This document shows, one piece after another, positions 44,586-53,539 of a stretch of 64,000 nucleotides of DNA. Made by a program: the position numbers and the translations under genes. The number at the start of each line of letters is the position of its first letter. Within the stretch, counting starts at the first letter, position 1. Source of the stretch: Gloeotrichia echinulata CP02. Its GTDB lineage: Bacteria; Cyanobacteriota; Cyanobacteriia; Cyanobacteriales; Nostocaceae. The stretch covers positions 3,415,001-3,479,000 of the forward strand of contig CP051187.1 in NCBI GenBank assembly GCA_038087035.1, given 5' to 3'. The notes beneath the pieces are model-generated. The model was not told the origin of the DNA and ran no database searches. It saw only the letters and a program-made list of their open reading frames with translations.

Positions 44586-47261
44586 CTAATTCAAATACTT
44601 CTCAATAAAACTTTGAATTTTTTCTAATTGAAACCCTTGCGATAATATGTCAAGCTCTTGAGCAAATGGAATAAATTTTTCATCCATTTCTTGTAATTTC
44701 GCTGCTTGCTTTTGCAGGGTTTTGATACGTCCTTTTAAAGCCAATTCGTATAATTGAGCTAGTTCCTCTACCGGAGGAGGCACAATTTCTTTTGCAATTA
44801 GCAATATTGAGGACTTTTTGTCATAAGTCCATTTCAAATCTAGATGCTTCTGTAACTGTTCTAATAGGTCATGGGCTTGTACAGGCTTGTCAAGGAAGTC
44901 GTCACCCCCTGCATCTAGACTCTTGTGCTTGTCAATCTCGAACACACTTGCTGATGAGACAATGATCTTCAGATCGTTGAAATCTGACGATTGTCGTAGA
45001 AGCCGTATCATCTCCAATCCATTCATTACCGGCATAGCAATATCAGTAATAATGAGGTCAGGTCTAAATTTGGCAGCCTTTGCTAAACCGTCTTGACCAT
45101 CCTCTGCCTCTACTAGCTCAAAGCCAATGGTTTCGAGTAGATTAATGAGTACGGAGCGATTTTCCCAACGGTCGTCTACCACCAGGATTTTTCGTTTTTC
45201 ACCCTGGAAACCAATGATAACTCCTTCTGGGAAAACTTTGGATTTTTCTGCCCATTCTGTTGATTCAGGAATCTCTACATCAAAAGAAAAGAGACTACCA
45301 TTTCCCAGTTGGCTTTGCACTTCTATCTGGGACTCCATCATGGCAACAATTTTCTGACTGATGGCCAAGCCCAATCCAGTTCCTTCTGAATGCTTTTGAA
45401 TGTTGCCAACTTGCTCAAACGGTGCAAATATCTTCTCTAACTCCTCACTGGTCATGCCTACACCAGTATCTTTAACTTGGAAGCAAATTTGGTAAATTGA
45501 GGGTTGGTGCTGATAACTGCTTTTGATATTCTGAGCTTTAACTGTAAACGTGACTTCACCCTTGTCAGTAAACTTGATAGCATTACCCAGCAAATTAATC
45601 AAAACCTGCCGTAACCTTTTTTCATCCATTTGGATACCAACTGGGAGTCGATCATCAGGTTGATAAACAAAGTCGATGCCCTTTTGTTCAGCCTTAATGC
45701 GACACATTTCCGCAACGCCCTGGAGAAAGGAAGGAAAATGAAAATTTGTCGGATACAGTTCCATTTTCCGAACTTCGATTTTGGAAAGATCAAGAATATC
45801 GTTAATTAAGGTCAGTAGGTGTGAGCCACATTGGTGAATAATGTTGATACCTTTTTGCTGTTTATCGTTCAAGTTTTTTGAGCCTTGGAGGATTTGGGCA
45901 TAACCTAAAATCCCATTTAGGGGCGTGCGGAGTTCATGACTCATATTGGCGAGGAATTCGCTTTTGGCGTTGTTGGCACTATCAGCTGCTTCTTTGGCTA
46001 ACTGAAGCTCGGCTGTGCGTTCTTCAACTCTCAGTTCTAACTGCTCAAAGGACTGCTTTAATTGGAATGTCATCTGGTGAAAAGACTCGGACAGAACATC
46101 CAGTTCATCTGCATCTTTTGTTTTCAACTGTTGCTTTTGATTTCTATTGGTAACTCCCTGGGCATTTTGGCTCAAACGAATTGACCTTTCGGCATCTGCT
46201 TCTGCTAGCTTATGGCATTCATCGAGAATTGGTTTCAACCGAGAATTGAGTTGGCGCACAAACAAAATCACTACCAATGCTAGCACCATGCCAGCACCCA
46301 ATGCACCTCCGACCGTAATGGATAATGCTGGAACTAACACAACTGACTGTGGTACTACTGCCAGCAACAACCAGCTAGTTCCTTCAATGCGCTGAAATAC
46401 CCAGTATTTGCCATTTGCTTGCACAAATCCGTCCTGATGGTTTTCAATCTTGGACCAGATATTCCTGAACTCTGGTATGTCCTTGTAGGTTGCCAGTGAC
46501 TTAGCTTTTTTTGGGTCAGGGGGATATGCTAGCAGATTGCCTTTGGCACTGATAATTGTAAAGTAACCTCCTCCCCAAGTGACTGGTGCTTTGACTTTTT
46601 CCCCCAAAGCCGTAACGTTAATATCTAATGCAGCAATGCCAATCATCTGGTTATGATTATCCAAGATCGGACCATTATAAGTAGTTAAAGTCAATCCGTA
46701 CCACTGATATGGTTCCAGCCAAAAGTTTTCTTTGACTGTCACAGGTAATTTATAGTAGTCTCGTTGAGGATAGTTGTCATCCACATACAAATCCGCATAG
46801 CGAAGATGGTTGTATGGGGGTGGTAATTGCTTCCCAGTCTGACCAGAGATGTGTTGATCTACAAAGTAATAAGGCCAATACCATTCGCGGTCTGACACAA
46901 TTTGGTAGGGATTCTGACCAAAGCCAAGTGCCATTGTGAGGGATGATCTTTTCTGGAAGAGTTCAAACACCAATTGCTTATAAGCTTCTGAATCTTGAAT
47001 CCCCTGATTGTGCATTGATTTGACCACAGAAGACAAATCCAGCATAGACTGCTGTACTTTGCCCAGTTCTCCCTCAATCAACTTGACTTGTGTGCTGAGA
47101 TTATTTCGCATTTCATTTTGAGCTCGCTGTTCCAGCGCTTGATAGAAGAAGTAGGACATGCTACCTAAGCCTACGAGAGCGCCACCTAATACATAAAGAA
47201 ATAATCTTGAGCCAATAGATTTACGTATAATATTGTTCACAGGCGTCAAAGGTATTACCAT
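44586..47261 (-). CDS. Membrane hybrid sensor histidine kinase (dCACHE-HisKA-HATPase-REC)
   Basis: 891 residues. A transmembrane helix near 20-42 and another near 314-340 enclose a ~270-residue periplasmic dCACHE-like sensor (REWYWPYYFVDQ, GIAALDIN). A linker with HAMP-like position and a coiled coil follow. HisKA has the phospho-His in MSHELRTPLNGIL near residue 443; HATPase motifs are NLLGNAIKFTDKG, KDTGVGM and GTGLGLAIS; the receiver phospho-acceptor is in ITDIAMPVMNG near 743. The last ~90 residues are a helical tail without a recognised domain. dCACHE sensors bind small molecules such as amino acids. It is 66 bp upstream of the second REC-kinase and 221 bp downstream of the NRPS-like gene, all on the same strand. 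Confidence 0.92.
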   Translation of the reverse strand: MVIPLTPVNNIIRKSIGSRLFLYVLGGALVGLGSMSYFFYQALEQRAQNEMRNNLSTQVKLIEGELGKVQQSMLDLSSVVKSMHNQGIQDSEAYKQLVFELFQKRSSLTMALGFGQNPYQIVSDREWYWPYYFVDQHISGQTGKQLPPPYNHLRYADLYVDDNYPQRDYYKLPVTVKENFWLEPYQWYGLTLTTYNGPILDNHNQMIGIAALDINVTALGEKVKAPVTWGGGYFTIISAKGNLLAYPPDPKKAKSLATYKDIPEFRNIWSKIENHQDGFVQANGKYWVFQRIEGTSWLLLAVVPQSVVLVPALSITVGGALGAGMVLALVVILFVRQLNSRLKPILDECHKLAEADAERSIRLSQNAQGVTNRNQKQQLKTKDADELDVLSESFHQMTFQLKQSFEQLELRVEERTAELQLAKEAADSANNAKSEFLANMSHELRTPLNGILGYAQILQGSKNLNDKQQKGINIIHQCGSHLLTLINDILDLSKIEVRKMELYPTNFHFPSFLQGVAEMCRIKAEQKGIDFVYQPDDRLPVGIQMDEKRLRQVLINLLGNAIKFTDKGEVTFTVKAQNIKSSYQHQPSIYQICFQVKDTGVGMTSEELEKIFAPFEQVGNIQKHSEGTGLGLAISQKIVAMMESQIEVQSQLGNGSLFSFDVEIPESTEWAEKSKVFPEGVIIGFQGEKRKILVVDDRWENRSVLINLLETIGFELVEAEDGQDGLAKAAKFRPDLIITDIAMPVMNGLEMIRLLRQSSDFNDLKIIVSSASVFEIDKHKSLDAGGDDFLDKPVQAHDLLEQLQKHLDLKWTYDKKSSILLIAKEIVPPPVEELAQLYELALKGRIKTLQKQAAKLQEMDEKFIPFAQELDILSQGFQLEKIQSFIEKYLN

Positions 47262-47482
47262 AGTTCAACTGCTCTTTATTTATTACACATCTTCGGATAT
47301 AGTTAGATAATTCTTACTTCAACCAAGGCAGTCGGCTACTGTAAACGATACATACCATTAAAAGCCTTTAATAACGGCATAAGCAAGTTCTAACTTCAAT
47401 ACTGCACTGCGTTGCGAAGGTTTTACAAATCAGAATGGCTGCAAACCTAGAAATGTCGTTGTTTATCCTGATCAAAAAGGAC

Positions 47483-50400
47483 TTAACCGAGCGGTATTGG
47501 GTCTAACTTGTCATTGAATATTTGCCTTGGTAGCACAGGAGGTTTGAGAAAACCACTTTCCATCAAATAATAAAAATAAACATTCATCAGCTTTGCGTTG
47601 AGGCTGGGGCAGACGATAGAAGTACTTGCCAGCCCATTGAGGGTGTTTTGACAGTCAAACGCTTGGGCGCTAACTAAAAACTTTTCTAGATAGGTCATCT
47701 GGCTTGGAGAATTCGTTTCGGTAAACAGGGATAAAATTGGATTTAAAGCATTGCCTGAGGAATTATCCAGCTTCAGTAACTGTGTTTGCCAGTCCTGATG
47801 TGGCAGTAGTTGAATGGGGTAGCCAAAACTGCGGATATTGCTCACAAGCTGGCTCCAGGGCAATGGGTCAGGGTTGACAATATGGAAGACTTTCCCTATG
47901 GATTCTGGCTGCTGTGATAGATGGAAAATCGCTTGACTGGCGTAGTCTATGGGAGTCAAATTGACCCATTGATCCAGATCTGGTGCTGATTTGATTTGAA
48001 TCATACCTTTGATGATTCTGCACATCAGGTCGTTGGTTTGAGAAACGCCTGTTTGACTATGACCTGATATCATTCCTAGTCTGTAGATAGAAGCAGGAAT
48101 TCCTCTCGACTGGGCGGACATCACTAGTTTTTCAGCAACCCATTTAGTTTGGGCATAGCCATTGTCAAGGAATTGAGAATAGTCAAGCAGCGTATCTTCT
48201 CGGATCACCTGCATCTCGAAATAAGTGGGAGATTGAAATACATCCAATGTAGAAATGAAATGAACAGGGGTGAGTTTCCCCTGACTGGCTAATCTGAGAA
48301 TCTCCTGGGTTCCTAACACATTGGCAGATCGTAAGGCGTTGTAGGGATACATGAGGTTAACAAATGCCCCTGAGTGATAAATCATGTCCAGTTTGTCAGA
48401 CAACTCTTTAAACTTTTCGTCAGTTAATCCTAATAAAGGCTGTGATAAATCCCCGATGATCGGAATCACTCTAGAACTTAACGCTCCACTCGAAAGCAGA
48501 TAACGTTGTAGATTGGCTTGAATTTTTTGCCTAGCATCTTCTGCATGAGAGGCTCGAACTAGGCAATAAATATCTGCTGGAGTTTTGTGCAAAAGTTGAT
48601 GCAAGAGAAATGCACCTAGGAAACCAGTGGTTCCGGTTAAAAAGATCTGCTCTGGCTGATTTTTAGCTTCCAGAAATGGTACTTGCGGGCAAATTGTTGG
48701 GTCTAAAATAGCTTCATACTCCAAGTCTAGGCGAGTAGTTTCCTCAATAGGAGCAGTGGCATCCAAGCTGGGAACAATATCAATGGCTTTGATTAATCCA
48801 GCTATTGTTGGCTGCTTCAGAAGGTAGAACAGGGGAATCTCTAATTGTATTGCCTGTTCTATTTGAGCAAGCAGTTGAGCGGTCAATAGAGAATGTCCTC
48901 CTAATTCAAAGAAGTTGTCGTAAATTCCGATTTGTTCGACTCCTAAAACCTCTGACCAAATATCAGCCAATTGCTGTTCTAGTATCGTTGAGGGTGCAAC
49001 ATATGCCTCTGTTAAAATGGGTCGTTCTTTCTTGGGTTCTGGAAGCGATCGCCGATCAATCTTCCCATTTGGTGTCAAGGGTAGCTTTTCCATTAACACA
49101 AATGTTGATGGCAGCATATAGTCGGGTAACTTTTCTTTCAGGAATGACCGTAGCTGGGGCACTAAGTTAATTTTCTCGTTAACTTTTAAGGGATTATTGG
49201 CGTAGGCATTCCAATGCTTAAATTCCAATTCTTTCTCAGGAAGAACAAAAAGATCTGGTTTGTCTGACATCAACAATTGGCGTCGCAGCACTACATCATA
49301 CTTACCAGGCGTCTTGATTTGAGAGGAAGTAATGTAAACCTTGTAGGGTAAATATTGGGTGATACTCCAGAACTGCTCAGGATGCACCGCAGTTTTTTCC
49401 GTCATTTGCAATAGAGCTGCTTTTAACTCTCCTACAGTTTCCGGTTTGTTGGGACTTGCTAACAATTCGGTAGCCTTGAGTTCTGGAAACACCCTGGCAT
49501 CAAACACATTGCTAATTTTTACAGTTTTTGGCTGGTGCTGTTGCAGGAATTGGCAAATTCCTAGGACCGATAGATTCTCTTGCTCCCAATCCCAGCATAA
49601 AAGATCAATATCTTGACAAACCTCTGTTTCTACATGTAAAATGACATCCAAACGAAACCGAATCAGTTCGTTTTGAGAGTTACCCCGCTTGAGTAGGGTT
49701 TGAACATGGTTAATTTTAGGTATATAACGCTTCAAAGCTTGGAAAAAGTCTGGGTGAAGGACTAGTTCTCTTTCATGGATAATTTTTTGGCAGATCCGCT
49801 GCTGGAGTTGATGACTCGAAAGAGACGCAACCGCCTGATTGAGTTGGATGGCGGTATGAAAAACTTCTAGTAACGGTAAGCTGCGAACGTCACCGATGAA
49901 AATCTGCCCCCCTGGTTTGAATAACTTGACAATCTTCTCTATAACCTGTACTAAATAATTAACGCTGGGGAAGTATTGAATGACCGAGTTGATGATCACC
50001 GTGTCAAAGCTTTCTGGTTCTAATTCGTCCAGCTCATGGGCAGATCTCTGGGATACCTGGACATGTGACCAATCCTGCTGAAAATCCTTCAATTGCTGCT
50101 GAATGTGGTCAATAGCTTCTGAGGACATGTCTAAACCCAAGTAGTGGGTACAGTGAGGGGCAAGGCGAAACAGAAGTATTCCCATCCCACATCCAATATC
50201 TAATATACGTTGAGGACGTAAGGCGAGAATGCGCTCTACAGTAAACTTTAACCATTCATGCATCTCATCCGATGGAATAGGGAGATTGGTCGTACTATCA
50301 TTCCAGCCGCCAATATTGAAAGTGGGATCAGAATCTTCAAAGGATTGATTGTAGTTGGCATTCCACACCCTCTTCCACTCCTGAAGCTGTTCAGTATGGG

Positions 50401-51820
50401 ACTGCTCAATCAGTTTTGTTGATTCCAACTCATCTGTGTGAGTTTTAGGTACAACATATGCCAGTAAGCGCTGATTAAAAGACCTATCTTCTTTAGCAAT
50501 CACAGCCACTTCTCTTATGGATGGATGCTGGCTAAGGACTGCCTCAATATCTCCTAATTCCACCCGGAAGCCACGGATTTTGACTTGATGATCAATCCGA
50601 CCAATGAATTCTAGATTACCATCCGGAAGATAACGAGCGGAATCCCCAGTCTTGTAAAGGCGAGATCCGGGTTCATGACTAAAGGGGTTGTGAATGAACC
50701 TTTCACCGTTTAACTCCGCACGGTTGAGGTAGCCCCGTGCGACTCCATCACCAGCAATATATACCTCTCCTGGTACACCAACAGGGGCAAGTTTGGGTGA
50801 GTCATTCTGGTTTTGTATTGGCTCTTCTAGCAGGTAAATTTGTGTGTTTGCAATGGGACTACCAAGAAATACGGTGTTAGTATCACGCTCTACTTTATAA
50901 ACCATTGACCAGACAGTGGTTTCCGTCGGTCCGTACATGTTCCACAAAGAGCCACCCTTATCCAACAGTTGATTGGCAAGTGTTTGAGTCATCGCTTCTC
51001 CACCACACAGCATTTTCAGGTGCTTATTTCCTTGCCATCCTGTAGCCAGTAAGAGTCGCCAGGTTGCTGGAGTAGCTTGGATGACTGTAGTACCAGATTC
51101 GGTGAGAATTTTTGATAATTCTTTACCATCGGCAACTACTTCATGGCTAGCTAAGATGATGCGGGCACCGACAATCAGTGGTAAGAAGAGTTCTAAAACC
51201 GCAATATCAAAGGATATTGTCGTGATTGCTAGCAGCGTATCTTCCGCAGTGAGTCCTGGTTCTCGCTGCATAGAAAGTAGTAGGTTGACAACAGAGCGGT
51301 GTTTAATCTGCACACCCTTGGGTTTACCTGTAGAACCTGAGGTATAGATTGTATAAGCTAGATTTTCACTAGATACCCCACTATCAATATTTTCTGTGCT
51401 GTGAGCAATAATGTTTTGCCAGTCTGTATCTACACACACAACCTGTACATTTTCCAGCCGGGGAAATCGCTCCAGGAGATGCTGTTGAGTCAGCAAAATT
51501 GGCAGATGGGAATCTAAAAGCATGAATTCCAAGCGTTCTTGGGGATAGCCAGGATCAAGCGGTATATAAGCTCCACCCGCTTTCAATATACCTAATAGCG
51601 CAATCAACATTTCCAGCGATCGCTCTACACAAACCCCTACCAAGGTCTCTGGTTTCACGCCTAGGCTTTTTAGATGGTGTGCCAGTTGATTGGCTTTTTG
51701 GTTAAGTTCACGGTAAGTCAGTTGTTGATCTTGAAAAATGACTGCTATAGCATCAGGGGTTTGTGATACTTGGAATTCCACAAGTTGATGAATAGAAACA
51801 CCTTTATCATCACGTAGCAT
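47483..51820 (-). CDS. NRPS-like synthetase: adenylation, N-methyltransferase, carrier, reductase
   Basis: 1,445 residues from the ATG at 51820; a TTG at 51901 keeps the frame open but lies in a palindrome. Positions count from the TTG. The adenylation domain (about 40-480) has TSGSTGKPKG at 187, YGPTETT and GRIDHQVKIRGFRVE. An SAM methyltransferase (DIGCGMG at 568, NSVIQYFP) is inserted before the last A motif (LPLTPNGKIDRRSLP). A carrier protein follows with FFELGGHSLL (phosphopantetheine Ser near 1004). The C-terminal thioester reductase has TGTTGFLG at 1092 and YAQTK near 1250. Reading the A-domain pocket gives D-I-L-Q-L-G-M-V-W, close to the known glycine code DILQLGLIW. No condensation domain is present. 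The predicted activity is loading, N-methylation and reductive release of a glycine-like substrate, or action with a partner in trans. Confidence 0.9.
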   Translation of the reverse strand: MLRDDKGVSIHQLVEFQVSQTPDAIAVIFQDQQLTYRELNQKANQLAHHLKSLGVKPETLVGVCVERSLEMLIALLGILKAGGAYIPLDPGYPQERLEFMLLDSHLPILLTQQHLLERFPRLENVQVVCVDTDWQNIIAHSTENIDSGVSSENLAYTIYTSGSTGKPKGVQIKHRSVVNLLLSMQREPGLTAEDTLLAITTISFDIAVLELFLPLIVGARIILASHEVVADGKELSKILTESGTTVIQATPATWRLLLATGWQGNKHLKMLCGGEAMTQTLANQLLDKGGSLWNMYGPTETTVWSMVYKVERDTNTVFLGSPIANTQIYLLEEPIQNQNDSPKLAPVGVPGEVYIAGDGVARGYLNRAELNGERFIHNPFSHEPGSRLYKTGDSARYLPDGNLEFIGRIDHQVKIRGFRVELGDIEAVLSQHPSIREVAVIAKEDRSFNQRLLAYVVPKTHTDELESTKLIEQSHTEQLQEWKRVWNANYNQSFEDSDPTFNIGGWNDSTTNLPIPSDEMHEWLKFTVERILALRPQRILDIGCGMGILLFRLAPHCTHYLGLDMSSEAIDHIQQQLKDFQQDWSHVQVSQRSAHELDELEPESFDTVIINSVIQYFPSVNYLVQVIEKIVKLFKPGGQIFIGDVRSLPLLEVFHTAIQLNQAVASLSSHQLQQRICQKIIHERELVLHPDFFQALKRYIPKINHVQTLLKRGNSQNELIRFRLDVILHVETEVCQDIDLLCWDWEQENLSVLGICQFLQQHQPKTVKISNVFDARVFPELKATELLASPNKPETVGELKAALLQMTEKTAVHPEQFWSITQYLPYKVYITSSQIKTPGKYDVVLRRQLLMSDKPDLFVLPEKELEFKHWNAYANNPLKVNEKINLVPQLRSFLKEKLPDYMLPSTFVLMEKLPLTPNGKIDRRSLPEPKKERPILTEAYVAPSTILEQQLADIWSEVLGVEQIGIYDNFFELGGHSLLTAQLLAQIEQAIQLEIPLFYLLKQPTIAGLIKAIDIVPSLDATAPIEETTRLDLEYEAILDPTICPQVPFLEAKNQPEQIFLTGTTGFLGAFLLHQLLHKTPADIYCLVRASHAEDARQKIQANLQRYLLSSGALSSRVIPIIGDLSQPLLGLTDEKFKELSDKLDMIYHSGAFVNLMYPYNALRSANVLGTQEILRLASQGKLTPVHFISTLDVFQSPTYFEMQVIREDTLLDYSQFLDNGYAQTKWVAEKLVMSAQSRGIPASIYRLGMISGHSQTGVSQTNDLMCRIIKGMIQIKSAPDLDQWVNLTPIDYASQAIFHLSQQPESIGKVFHIVNPDPLPWSQLVSNIRSFGYPIQLLPHQDWQTQLLKLDNSSGNALNPILSLFTETNSPSQMTYLEKFLVSAQAFDCQNTLNGLASTSIVCPSLNAKLMNVYFYYLMESGFLKPPVLPRQIFNDKLDPIPLG

Positions 51821-51886
51821 AATTTTTTCTCTTGAAGCAAATTTTGCACTGGAAATTATCGGCGGATCGTTGTCAAGTAGATTTCC

Positions 51887-51909
51887 CCCCCCCTTTGTCA
51901 AAGGGGGGG
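51887..51909. repeat. 23-bp perfect palindrome CCCCCCCTTTGTCAAAGGGGGGG region
   Basis: C-runs and G-runs of seven surround TTTGTCAAA. It overlaps the upstream TTG start of the NRPS-like frame, which argues that the first ~27 codons are not native coding sequence. It resembles a dispersed palindromic repeat or mobile-element end. Confidence 0.75.
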
Positions 51910-53268
51910 TAAATAACTTTTGAAAGTCTCCCGGACTGGAATAGACGCCACTACGGTTTTTGGTCTTATCGTGGGCTAAATGACGTGTATTTACGGAAGT
52001 TCAAGATATCACAGGTAGCAAACATGGCTTTTAAAACAAATTTTTGGAGGAGGTAACAGGAATATTTTGTAACGTTTATTCCTGGGACTTCTCGGTTTTA
52101 ATTCTGTCAAATGTCTGCTAGCCTCGTTTTGACTATCTATAATTTGTTGAAGCCTTTATATAAATTGTCTCCACATCTGTTCGATGTTGCCAAATTTTAA
52201 TATTTCCCAGAACATGTTTCTCTAAACCTAGTTCGATCATTTGCCTAAACAGAGCTACTATCAACATCAATAATACTCATAAAAGACGACATTAAATCAA
52301 TATTATCTTATTCGGCAATCTTATTCACCAGCTTCAGTATGACCACGGTATATATGCTAATGTTTAGTGAAACTATAGTGAAGTACAATCTGACAAAAAC
52401 TAAGTATTTTTTATGACTAATAAGATTGTTTTTATAAAAAACATAAATGCTCTACTAGGAAGCTAAGAACCCTACAAATAGGTATACTTAAAGAATACAC
52501 CCCCTGGAGAAATCATGAAATGCCTTGATAAATAAGCTGTTAAACTGACAAATTATATATCTAGTGCGATATGGAAGTAGGGAGAGAGTTGGCTGGATTT
52601 TGTACCAAAATTCAAATTAAATTGACAAATTATACAAATAAAATATATTAAGACAGCCTGAAAAATATAAACGGTTTATAGACTACACAGAAAAATGCTG
52701 ATTGAGGACTTAGACCCACAGATAAACACTCTGTTTATACAAGACTTGTAGCTAAGTACAAATTTTCATAAATTGGTAAGTAGGTCGGCTATTGAACCAT
52801 ACAGGCTTCGGTTGTAATGAGTCCTTGGTGCAACCCTGCTCGACTAGGGTTAAGAGGTTTAAAGCAAGTGGCGTCATTGGTAAGGATTTCAGGCATATTT
52901 ACGTTTTGTAATATAGTTGGCTTTATTCTGACCAACTTACTTAGGGTTGAGGTTTGTAGTTGGGGTAAATAGCGCTAAGGGTTTTACATTAGCACTAAAG
53001 CGCAACATGGGCTACGCCAAAAACACTGACAACTTTTTGTAGTCAACTAATCACGGTAAAATCCCACAATCACCCATAAACATCAACTTTCCCTGGTACT
53101 GAGTCCCCAGTACGGAGTCCTCACAAAAACAAAATTTCAAATTTTTAGATAGAAAGCAGATTTTTAGCTTAAAGCGGAAGAAGCCCCACACTGTAACGGT
53201 ACTCCGTTCAGTGTTGGGATGAATTCCGGGCGATGACGAATTGACCAACGAGCAAACTTGAGCAACGC
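51910..53268. other. Long AT-rich intergenic region (1.36 kb)
   Basis: No convincing gene on either strand. It presumably contains the promoter of the NRPS-like gene. At 52810-52851 two short hairpins compete for the same bases: GGTTG (52810) with CAACC (52831), and AACCCT (52832) with AGGGTT (52846). The rest shows no repeat arrays and no recognisable RNA. Confidence 0.45.
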
Positions 53269-53478
53269 TCAAGGAGCAATGTTAGTCGATGTTAGCGTAG
53301 CCTTCGGCGCTCGTAGAGAAGCGGCACGAAGTGCGGAATCGCCTGTCTCTGGGATTGGTAACGAGTCAATGAAGTCTTCAAGTATTTGAGTCATAGTTTT
53401 ATCTTTCCAAGCCGAATATAAACGAAATTTGTTTAATCTGCGCTCACTAATACGTATTTGCAAATATTTATTTTTCAT
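53269..53478 (-). CDS. Ribbon-helix-helix (CopG-like) small regulator of a tnpB element
   Basis: 69 residues from the ATG at 53478 (MKNKYLQIRISERRL); a GTG three codons upstream is possible. The pattern of a beta strand (KYLQIRIS) followed by two helices (RRLNKFRLYSAWKD, MTQILEDFIDSL) fits a ribbon-helix-helix DNA-binding domain. After SLPIPETGD the rest of the sequence (SALRAASLRAPKA...) is translated from a palindromic dispersed repeat at 53295-53337, so the natural protein is probably about 50 residues. It is divergent from tnpB and likely represses that promoter by binding the inverted repeats between the genes (inference). Confidence 0.6.
   Translation of the reverse strand: MKNKYLQIRISERRLNKFRLYSAWKDKTMTQILEDFIDSLPIPETGDSALRAASLRAPKATLTSTNIAP
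53295..53337. repeat. Dispersed palindromic repeat (GTAGCCTTCGGCGCTCGTAG type)
   Basis: A 43-bp stretch with TTCGGCGCTC and GGCACGAAGTGC palindromes. Almost the same GTAGCCTTCGGCGCTCGTAG sequence stands inside the MITE at about 2070-2095, and a related form at 15881-15930. It has entered the 3' part of the small regulator gene and extends its reading frame. Confidence 0.75.
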
Positions 53479-53491
53479 GGCTGTCACAACA

Positions 53492-53526
53492 TTGTCACTA
53501 CAAATATGCTAACATAGTTGTAACAA
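53492..53526. promoter_or_regulatory. Inverted-repeat operator candidate between RHH gene and tnpB
   Basis: TTGTCACTAC (53492-53501) faces GTTGTAACAA (53517-53526), the arms agreeing at eight of ten positions (TTGTYACWAC). A third similar half (TGTCACAAC) lies at about 53482. The site covers the start regions of both divergent genes and immediately precedes the tnpB ribosome binding site, as expected for autoregulation. Confidence 0.45.
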
Positions 53527-53539
53527 GGAGGTGATTAAA

